This document shows positions 31,301 to 38,272 of a stretch of DNA of 40,229 nucleotides, piece by piece. Position 1 is the first letter of the stretch. Every line of letters starts with the position of its first letter. The position numbers and the translations under genes were made by a program. The notes beneath the pieces were generated by a model that was not told where the DNA came from, made no database searches, and worked only from the letters and a program-made list of their open reading frames with translations. This DNA is from Chromera velia. Its lineage: Eukaryota > Sar > Chromeraceae. Location: assembly GCA_018398765.1 (NCBI GenBank), contig JAHBMJ010000311.1, positions 1 to 40,229 on the forward strand. Direction: 5' to 3'.

Positions 31301-33430
31301 AGTCTCTGGTCAGCAGCTGCGAGGGCAGACTGCGCACGCTCTGCCCCTTCTTCCAGTGCCGTGCGGATCTGTGACGTCTCCTGTGCCTGTTGACGCTTCA
31401 CCCCTGACACCTCATCCTCGAAACGTTCTGCCACCCCTGACAGTCTCTCATTCAGTTTGTCTATCTCTGTCTGGGTCCGCGTTGCCGTCTCTGTCACCGC
31501 ACTGTGACACACAGCAATCCGGCCCTCTGCCTCTCTGTGCCCCTCTTCGAGCTGCCTCACGGCTTCCCGGACGAGTCCGATCTCTGCCTCCACCTCCTTC
31601 TCCCACCGCTCCTGTCTGGTCTCCAGTCGGTCTGCCTGGGTCTGCAGAATTTCCTTGTCGACCTCCGCACGCTTCTCGTGGTCGTCGACTCTGGCGATCA
31701 CCTCGTGCTGGTTCTCTGCGAGGCCTGTGGAATGTCATCAGACAGACAGACAGACAGACAATATGTTTCTTCTTCTTCTCCCTCTTTTTCTTCAGACAGA
31801 CAGACAGACAGACAGACAGAGGTTCTCTGCGAGGCCTGTGGAATGTCATCAGACAGACAGACAGACAGACAGAGGTTCTCTGCGAGGCCTGTGGAATGTC
31901 ATGAGACAGACAGACAGAACGGATAGAAGGAGGGAAACTTCAACTCGTGTCTGCATCTGTCTGGACATCGAGCGAGCGTACTTAAGAAACGGCCTTCCTT
32001 TCTGGAACGGTCACAAATTTGAGGGTGAAAGAAAACGAATCAGAAGGAAGGCCAGAGACAAGTGGATAGAGGTAAGCTAAGAGACCAAGCTAGATAAAGA
32101 AAGGGGAGATTGACGGACAGGGATGTGAGAGAGAACAAGCTCCTGTGCAAGTCCAGACCGACAGCCACAAAGACAATTAAACAACACACAGACAGACAGA
32201 CGAGGAAGACAGACCGTCAATGCGAGCGACAAGCTCTGCCTTGATGGAATCAGCCCTTTTCTTCACCTCCTTCTCCGCCTCCTTCCTCGCATCAGAAACA
32301 GCCAGTCTGCAGGCTCGGTCTATCCTCCCCACCTCCACGGAGGTCTGCTTCATCTGTTCCTGGAACGCGGCGATGGAGTCTGCGCTTTTCGCTGTCGAGC
32401 TTTGCTGTAGTTTCTTCACGTCCCCTATCTGAACTGCCAGCCGTTTGACGTCCCCAGAGACCATGGCGGCCCGATCTGCAGTCTGACAGGCCACCTCTGA
32501 GATGCGGGCTGTGAAGTCTGCCTGGAGTTCTTCGAGCCCTGCCTGGAGACGGAGACAGGATTCGCGTGCCTTCTTCGAGATCGTGTTGATCTCGTGGTCC
32601 AGGTCCTCTGTCCGTCTGCATGCATGCGCATTCATTCAACAAGTAAAGGCATCGAGATGAAGGATTGAAGAGGTTCGAAGATGCTTCATGCATGCATGCA
32701 CACAGAAAAACATCACCCTGCGCATTTTGTGGAGAGAAGGAGCTGACACCCTACAACGATGTGAGGCCTCCGTCTTCAGATTTCCCTGTCCCTCCTGCTG
32801 TGTACAGCTACAAAGAAGGGCAAAAGGGGCTGGCTGGTGCGAATTCGGGTCCGTGAGCCCTCAGCAAGTGCACACGGAGCACGCGTCTCGAGTACTCGAA
32901 GAGAAAACACGCAGTCGAGTCTTGAGATCCATCCAGAAGAAGAGAGAGGGACCGCTTTCGCTGCTGCAGGCACGTGCAGGGCACTAACCTCTCGTGGGTG
33001 TCTGCCATTTTCTGCACCTTGACGACCAGGTCCTGCAGTGCGCCCTTGACGTTCTCCAGCTCGCCGCCTCTTCTCCTGTCGACATGAACGTCCAACTCCG
33101 ACAAGACCTGCTGTGTGATCTTGGCAGTGAGAGACTGGACGTCATCCCTGTTGAGTACTTTGGAAGACTGGAGGGAGGTGGCCTCAACCTGCAGTGAAAA
33201 GGAAGGGGGGAGGAGAAGGGAGGCAGATGCAACGGTGTGTTCTGTTGTTTTGAGGAAGGGGGGAGCTCAGTCTGACTCTCACTGACTTGTTGTTCGAGAC
33301 GTTCGATTGCTTCTGCCTGAGCCTTCGTCTTCTTCTCCAACTGCCCAACTGTCACATTTGCATAGTACAGTTCCTTCTGTAAGGTTTCTACGGCCCCGCA
33401 AAGGGAGCTGTGACTCAGAAGGGAAGACAT
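20897..33430 (-). CDS. Large coiled-coil protein, about 21 exons, function unknown
   Basis: Exons (minus strand, high to low): 33430-33287, 33188-32989, 32615-32215, 31724-30364, 29978-29862, 29475-29194, 29020-28883, 28533-28518, 28057-28023, 27799-27745, 27331-27250, 27027-26951, 26600-26278, 25971-25039, 24588-24354, 23919-23549, 23192-23079, 22454-22430, 21917-21772, 21345-21291, 20931-20897. Every junction has GT...AG and matching phase; they sum to 5,145 nt, 1,714 residues. The product is almost all Glu/Lys/Arg/Gln/Ala/Leu heptads, a long parallel coiled coil, broken in exon 4 (residues about 500-645) by a Gly/Pro/Ser/Ala segment with a QQQQHQQ run. No motor, kinase, zinc or membrane segment is visible, so a structural or scaffold role (cytoskeleton, centrosome, pellicle) is a guess. 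An in-frame TAG directly precedes the first ATG. The last two exons are the least certain; alternatives are 21515-21432 (ending in TAG) and a coiled-coil exon at 20730-20676. Confidence 0.75.
21137..21402. repeat. Tetranucleotide repeats (AGTC)n and (CACT)n
   Basis: (AGTC)n with one variant at about 21136-21164 and (CACT)n at about 21366-21401. Both lie in introns or 3' flank of the coiled-coil gene. Confidence 0.8.
22012..22195. repeat. Compound dinucleotide microsatellite (GT, GA, CA, GA)
   Basis: (GT)n, then long (GA)n with A insertions, (CA)n at about 22094-22114 and (GA)n again. It sits in the intron between exons 19 and 18 of the minus-strand gene; ORFs here encode only Arg/Glu or Ser/Leu runs and are artefacts. 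Confidence 0.9.
22430..22454 (-). other. 25-nt microexon (exon 18) of the coiled-coil gene
   Basis: Acceptor TTGGATTGCAG, donor CAAGACG|GTGAGG. It encodes DAVKVLQD and moves the phase from 0 to 1, exactly as needed to join the phase-0 end of 23079 to the phase-1 start at 21917. Confidence 0.7.
22702..23014. repeat. (GAAA)n/(GGAA)n purine-strand microsatellite, about 310 bp
   Basis: Begins as (GACA)n and passes into (GAAA)n mixed with GGAA units. All purine on the plus strand, hence a very long pyrimidine tract in the transcript of the minus-strand gene (intron between exons 17 and 18). ORFs of Phe/Leu/Ser or Lys/Glu in this block are artefacts. Confidence 0.95.
23881..24022 (-). repeat. Duplicated acceptor and first 39 nt of exon 16
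   Basis: The first 39 nt of exon 16 (23919-23881 on the minus strand, encoding DMEACAKSMASRY) recur at 24022-23984 in the upstream intron with 36 of 39 positions identical. The second copy has its own good acceptor (TGCATGCAG) and an in-phase start. Confidence 0.8.
26247..26278 (-). repeat. (GACC)8 microsatellite forming the donor of exon 13
   Basis: Eight perfect GACC units; on the minus strand the intron opens CAG|GTCGGTCGG..., so the 5' splice site is the first unit of the repeat and several equivalent donors lie 4 nt apart downstream. Confidence 0.85.
28271..28306. repeat. (CT)n microsatellite followed by T-rich DNA
   Basis: About 17 CT units between exons 9 and 8 of the minus-strand gene, intronic. 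Confidence 0.85.
28518..28533 (-). other. 16-nt microexon (exon 8) of the coiled-coil gene
   Basis: Acceptor TTGCCTGCCTGCAG, then AAGCTGCAAAAGAAAG, donor GTCAGA. It encodes KLQKK plus one base. Including it lets exon 9 use the standard GTGTGCAG acceptor (28057) in phase 1 and gives KLQKKEIAQELGSVETQ, a good heptad. Without it exon 9 must start two bases later at a non-TGCAG site (28055). Confidence 0.5.
29584..29613 (+). repeat. G-run cluster with quadruplex-forming potential
   Basis: Three runs of 7-8 G separated by single C, preceded by another G run, on the plus strand. It lies in the intron between exons 6 and 5 of the minus-strand gene, so it is C-rich in that transcript. Confidence 0.7.
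31710..31920 (-). repeat. Tandem triplication of the exon 4 acceptor with (AGAC)n linkers
   Basis: A 29-bp block (minus: ATGACATTCCACAG|GCCTCGCAGAGAACC) holding the 3' splice site and first 15 nt of exon 4 occurs at 31710-31738, 31821-31849 and 31874-31902, separated by (AGAC)n repeats. Only the copy next to the exon body is needed for the model. Confidence 0.85.
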
Positions 33431-33837
33431 CTATTTGCCTGCCGAAAGGGAAATCAAGCAGAGCAACACCTGCTAAGAGACAGACTCATCCGAAGAACAA
33501 AATGGCGGAACTTCTTTCTAGACGTGCCACCCGCCGCATTGCATGGTGCACCTCAATGCTGTGTTCTCTGACACCTCACAGATCCTCACAGTCTGTTCGG
33601 TCATCTTACATATGCCACACACACTCTATCAATCTGGCCAGCTCCAAAGACAACCTCGTGTATATATGTGCCAAATATGTGCCAAAATGATGCGAGGACG
33701 ATCAACTGCATGCATGATCGCGCGATGCATGGCCAAAACAAAAAAATCACGCGGACTTTCCCGCATGCTTATACACGCGCGCTCGAGCGCGATTTCTTGT
33801 TTTTTTTTTTTTTCTTCATAAACTACATGTATGACAC
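33431..33837. other. Divergent intergenic region with a small ORF (33502-33690, plus)
   Basis: It separates the start of the minus-strand coiled-coil gene from plus-strand exon candidates. AACAAAATGGCGGAA at about 33497 is a strong initiation context for a 62-codon plus-strand ORF (MAELLSRRATRRIAWC...), whose Arg-rich amphipathic N-terminus would fit an organelle leader. AAAATGGCGG is also a YY1-like promoter motif. I cannot choose between a small gene, a first exon and promoter DNA. Confidence 0.3.
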
Positions 33838-34389
33838 ATGGGTCAAAAGTCTGAAAGCGGCTTGCAGGTTGAGAGCTATGGCATAACGGAACGACAGTTC
33901 AACGACTTGCAAGAACTACGTTGCCGGCTCATCTACCATTCGCTCTTCTTTAATTCAGAAACGCCTCTGAGGTGTGTGACTGCAGTCAGACTCCTTTTTG
34001 TGAGAAACTTCATGCAGCACTGTTGCTTCCATGTGTTGTTCGCAGGCCAAGTTGCTGCAATGCATGCGCAGCGATTCCTTCCTTCTGGAGCCACAAGAAG
34101 ACAGAACAGGTATGGCGTCTCAACTATCCTTTCCATGTTCCTTCCTTCTTGTTTGATTAGGCACTTTTTTCCAAAGCTTGAGCTCGTCCACTGTCTCTTC
34201 TACAAATCTCTCTTCTGGTCGACCCACCTGCAGGAACCACGACGAATCGGAATACGATGGACCCCTCAAAGACAAAGGCTCCCCGGCCGTCGGGTCGGGC
34301 GCATCGCCGCGCCTTGCCCTGTTCTCAATGAGTACCCGGACTATCCGATCGATCTTCCGCGCGCGTCGAGTCTCCAGAGACCCATGACG
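33838..34389 (+). CDS. Plus-strand exon candidates of an unknown gene
   Basis: A frame opens at ATG 33838 (MGQKSESGLQVESYGITERQ). Likely splice signals follow: GAG|GTGTGT at about 33974, TTGTTCGCAG| at 34046, ACAG|GTATGG at about 34111, CACCTGCAG| at 34233 and ACGG|GTAGGT at about 34389. Several frames stay open through the last block, one starting with acidic NHDESEYDG, so the phase is unresolved. A second version of the 34139-34237 acceptor region lies at 35010-35115. No domain recognised. Confidence 0.3.
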
Positions 34390-35115
34390 GGTAGGTTACA
34401 CTGTCCTCACAAGTGCCCACAAGTGTCTTTTGTGTGAATCTTTTTTTCGAGGGCACAAAGAATGCATGTACAGAAAGGAGATGTTTGCATGGAAGGGCAG
34501 TCCAGTATGCACGGAGAAGAAGGGGACGGGTAGCTTTGCACGCGATCGTCCTCTTCGGTCTCTTCTCTGTATGTATACACTGGCCTCATTCTCTTCCAAG
34601 AATTGAAAGGCAGGAGTCAGCTAAGTGAAAGAATGAGTGCATGTCTGGCATTGAGAGGAATGAGTCCCAAAAAGGTGAAGCACAGGTTTCGACAGAGAAG
34701 CCCTCGTCCGGTTGCGTCACGTTCAGAAGATAATCCCGGTTACCGTAGCACGCCTTAAAGTTTTTTTTGTCGCAGTCGATGAGCACGTTTAGAATTCCGT
34801 TTCGATCTTTAGGGAGTGTGGGTGCTGTGGTTACCCCGGCCCATATCTCAGTGTCCTTCTGATTGAATCGGGAACGTGTGAGTCTGTGGTGAAGGACTGC
34901 ATGTCGATCATGGCAGCCCTTGGGTTCATTCTATACAAGATCAGACATGGGCAATTAAGCGCAGTAGGTTTTTCTTTGACTCGGAGGCAAGAGAAGCTTT
35001 CATTCTGCGTTCCTTACTTCGTTCTTCTTTGATTAGGCGCTTTTCTCCAAAGCTTGAACTCGTCTACTGTCTCGCGTCTACAAATCTCTCTTCTGGTCGA
35101 TCCACCTGCAGGAAC
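34139..35115 (+). repeat. Duplicated intron end plus acceptor (about 100 bp, two copies)
   Basis: 34139-34237 and about 35010-35115 share TGATTAGGC, TCCAAAGCTTGA, TCTACAAATCTCTC and CCACCTGCAGGAAC in order, with small indels. Both end at the same acceptor and both continue as an acidic exon start (NHDES.. and NEEED..), so either could be joined to the same upstream exon. Confidence 0.75.
34586..34930 (-). CDS. Unrecognised minus-strand ORF, 114 codons
   Basis: Open from after TAG (34931-34933) to 34586 with balanced composition (RSRFNQKDTEIWAGV, LIDCDKKNFKACYGN). It lies between the two copies of the duplicated acceptor on the other strand. It has no ATG near its 5' end (a GTATAG| acceptor could precede it), so it may be an exon or a transposon relic. 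No family recognised. Confidence 0.3.
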   Translation of the reverse strand, partial: NEPKGCHDRHAVLHHRLTRSRFNQKDTEIWAGVTTAPTLPKDRNGILNVLIDCDKKNFKACYGNRDYLLNVTQPDEGFSVETCASPFWDSFLSMPDMHSFFHLADSCLSILGRE

Positions 35116-35562
35116 GAAGAGGAAGATTCCACACCAATCCCGGCGCTCTGCAAGATCAGACCATGGCTCGACAGTCCTGCTGAAGAAGACGTTGACGGCC
35201 CCCCTCCGGCTGAAAACAACTCTGGAATTTCAAACCCTGAAAGCACTGAGTCTCCAGCTGCTGAACTTTTTCAAGGTCCCCATGCTTCTGAAAGCACTCC
35301 AGCGGCTGACGGTTCTGATGCTTCCCTCTCAAAATGGCTCTTGAAGAAGTTCTTCCTCGTCGCCCTCATCACGATGGCCTTGGCGCTCCTTGTGGCGTTG
35401 TTTTATGGGGTTCTGTACATGTCACTGAGAGTACAGAATCACCCCCTTGATCAACAGAACCACCCCCTGGATCAACAGAACCACCCCTTGGATCAACAGA
35501 ACCACCCTCTGGATCAACAGAACCACCCCCTGGATCAACAAAACCACCCCCCGGATCAATAG
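35112..35562 (+). CDS. Acidic single-pass membrane protein exon with 7-residue repeats
   Basis: After acceptor CACCTGCAG (35110-35111) a phase-2 frame reads NEEEDSTPIPAL, then an acidic Pro/Ser/Glu-rich stretch, then basic WLLKKFF leading into a hydrophobic segment of about 22 residues (35347-35430; VALITMALALLVALFYG), then repeats of QNHPLDQ ending at TAG 35560. Layout suggests an acidic disordered domain, a membrane anchor and a repeat tail. The TAG replaces CAG at the start of a repeat unit, and the same frame goes on for four more units with two further TAGs, so the tail may once have been longer. Upstream exon uncertain. Confidence 0.4.
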
Positions 35563-35673
35563 AACCACCCCTTGCATCAACACAACGGTCAGAACCACCC
35601 CCTGGATCAATAGAACCACCCCCTGGATCAACAGAACCACCCCCTGGATCAATAGAATCGCCCGCTGGATCAA
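35434..35673. repeat. 21-bp tandem array, 11 units
   Basis: Unit CAGAACCACCCCCTGGATCAA, 11 copies with one 9-bp interruption (35581-35589) that keeps the frame. Plus frames read QNHPLDQ (TAG at 35560, 35611 and 35653) or INRTTPW (no stop, 35447-35881); the minus strand reads VDPGGGS without a stop from 35713 to 35369. Spacing and lack of unique spacers exclude a CRISPR array. Confidence 0.95.
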
Positions 35674-36022
35674 CAGGACAGCCCCATTCCTCACCAGAAC
35701 CATGGCCGACCACGGCTTTGCTCCAGGTACTTCATCAAAAGTATCGAGAAGTGATGTGGAATGGACGATTGAGTCCCGTAACGCCGCTCATTCTGTTCTC
35801 TCCTACTTTGACATTCTCTCACACCTACGACTGCACATTTCAATGTTATGCATTGAGCGTATAAAATCTGTTTCCAGATGAATTCACACATCACATTCAT
35901 ATGAATGGTCAGAAAATTACAAAACGTGTTTGAATTCTTTTTTTACGTTGTTTATCCATTTATCTATAGAATTCAAGCCATAAATACGATGCTTATTTCT
36001 GTTTCTCTTTGTTTGTTTGCAG

Positions 36023-36087
36023 CTGCGGAGATTGATAAACGACTCAACCATTCTAAAAAGCTATTGGAAACAGCCCTGAGTATCTAG
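36023..36087 (+). other. Candidate terminal exon
   Basis: Acceptor TTTGTTTGTTTGCAG followed, in phase 1, by AEIDKRLNHSKKLLETAL and TAG at 36085. It could close the plus-strand gene above, for example via a donor CTCCAG|GTACTT at about 35728, but no complete phase-consistent model was found. Confidence 0.3.
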
Positions 36088-36631
36088 GATGACCAATTTG
36101 AGGCAAAGAGGAGAGAAATTCAAAGCGAAAAGCGGGGACGAGAGATGGAAAAAAACACAACAGATGACCTGAAGAATTTAAGTAGAAAAATGAAAGAAAA
36201 ACGAAGAGACGATGCAGAAGTGATGATCTCACGGCAAGTGTTCAGTCATTGTAGAAGTCTCTCCCACATTGTTTACATGCATGCATCGATCTTTACCCCC
36301 CTCCTCATCATTATCATACGCCATCGTTGTCTGCCTAGACTAGTGGCCTAGCCTTTGAGACTTCCAACGTTCGGCAAGAGATAAGCTTGGCAGCCCTCCC
36401 CCAAAGGAGAAAGCACACGCAAAAACACGTTACATGACTCCCAGCGGCTCAAAAGGGGCTTGTCCTGAACTATAAGAAAAGGTCGGCTTTAAACGCTGGT
36501 CTGTAGGATTAAAAGATGGACGGGGGGAGCCAAGCTACCCGCTTTCTTCTATTCCATCTCTCTCTCTTTTTCTCTTTTTCTTGATTTTCTTTACTTTTCC
36601 CCAACTGGTGTTCATATACTGGGAAACTCAC
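36088..36631. other. No supported feature
   Basis: Mixed sequence with only short chance ORFs; nothing recognisable. Confidence 0.4.
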
Positions 36632-36758
36632 GCCATCACAGCCGTCCTGAAGTGCTCTATAGCGTGTGCATACGTATGATTTGCCGTCCTGATCCAGGTG
36701 GAAAACCCCCATCAAGTCATGCCCACAGATTTTTGCCGTTTCCTCCGATTTTCTTCTT
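36632..36758 (-). other. Candidate minus-strand exon, Cys/His-containing
   Basis: Between acceptor TTGTGTAG and donor GGC|GTGAGT a 127-nt block encodes KICGHDLMGVFHLDQDGKSY and CTRYRALQDGCDG. Composition and the consensus donor look real. Together with the exon-like ORF at 37336-37007 it may be part of an unrecognised minus-strand gene. Confidence 0.3.
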
Positions 36759-37006
36759 CTACACAACACTGTCTTTTCAAAAACTGGCTGCTGGCTTGTC
36801 TGGTCGACATTGAAGGAAGGAGGGAACCTGAAAGGTTGGTATCTACCCCCAGACGTGCGGAGTCACGGGCACGGCCATGTTTGCCATGGTTTTGGATCTG
36901 TGTGGCCGGGATAGAGAGCCCAGCTCGCAGGCATCTCCTCAGTTGGTTGAAGCTCCGAGGTTGTTGTAGGTGTTTTGCTTCCTCTGCTTACTCTGTGGTT
37001 GTCCTT

Positions 37007-37336
37007 TTACCAGGGGCAACCATGGTGGCAGCCATTAGCGGCAGATGCTGCGAGTCGATCGATCGTTTTCAGGCTTTGGCGTGGGTGCGAAGAGAGTAGA
37101 CAAACAAGCAGGCAGCCCCACATGGCCGTAAAAGGCTTCCAGCTCCCAACACAGTGAGCTTCTTCTACAACAGACTGAGTCGGAGACGGCTTTGCGAACT
37201 TCTTCTTCCCCCAGTCTCTTGATGCAGTTGAGGTACCCAGAGTCACCAGGTGTCCCCTCACTCCAGAACAAGCAGCGGATGCACTAAAAGGACAATCACC
37301 TCCCTCCTCGTATTTCTCTATATTTTTCTGGTCGAT
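37007..37336 (-). other. Candidate minus-strand exon or ORF
   Basis: A very good acceptor (GTTTTCTCTTCCAG, cut at 37337) opens IDQKNIEKYEEGGDCPF, and the frame stays open to 37007. A second frame in the same block also looks coding (CIKRLGEEEVRKAVSDSV, from about 37298), so the true reading may use an internal intron. No family recognised. Confidence 0.3.
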
Positions 37337-38272
37337 CTGGAAGAGAAAACAAAGCAGTTACAAAAGTCTCTCCCATATTGTTAGATCCATCAATTTTTCC
37401 CCCTTTGACAAGCTGGGCCTTTATATTGCTTTGGTCGATCTCTAGGTCGATCGAGATCGATCTGCATCTTATTAATTTTTATATGTAGCTTGTGAATGAG
37501 CATCGCAACGGCTAAGCCTTCATGTATAAGTCATGTTTTTTGTAAGATAACATGCACTCACTGTCATTCAGAATTGAACCTAGAATCGAACGTAAGTTCG
37601 GAACCTTTAAGGTAGATTCGACTTTCCTTTATGAAGTTAACAAAGTTCTAAAGAAATAAAAAAAGAAAGTTAGCCTGATTTTTTGTTATTTAAAGCTTCA
37701 AGTTTATAGTGTATATATAGCCTAGGTGTAAGGCCTAGAATACCACTTCTAGATCTAAGTGCGTCGGACAGACGTATCTAGAGACGTATATCACGGTATA
37801 TGATTCGATAATATGAACTAGAAAGCATAAACATAAAGTAAAAGGCTGTATATGCATCAAACTTTTACCTAGACTTTTACTTTTTTCACAAAAAAAAAAA
37901 ATTACACAGACTATATGCATAGGGGAAGGGGCAATCTTGTGTAAGAAATGCCCGCACCACCCGGCCCACCGAACTCCTAACTCCTATAAACCCTTTGTAA
38001 GTGCCCTTGAGCTACCCTTTCCCTCAGCTGCACTTCCCGGGCCATACAGTGAGTCATTGTTTCCGTGCAAGCCAGGAGAATCGGATCAGTGGGACACGCT
38101 CACACTATGCACTCAGCATACTATGCAAGCATCCTTATCGGGGATTCAGGGTGTCGTCAGAAACACCTAGTAGGATCATCGTTCTTCATCCTTCCTTGCT
38201 CTTTCGGAGCATGTCACGGTTCTTTCCTGTCTTCCTCTCCCTCTCTTAGTTTAAGCTGCACTTCTAACTTGG
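37337..38272. other. AT-rich intergenic stretch
   Basis: Short tandem GATC/GATCGA motifs at about 37430-37465 and a poly-A tract near 37890. No ORF worth calling. Confidence 0.45.

Noticed and set aside
35434-35673. CRISPR-like array
   Set aside because: Units are contiguous 21-mers with no unique spacers, in a eukaryotic genome.
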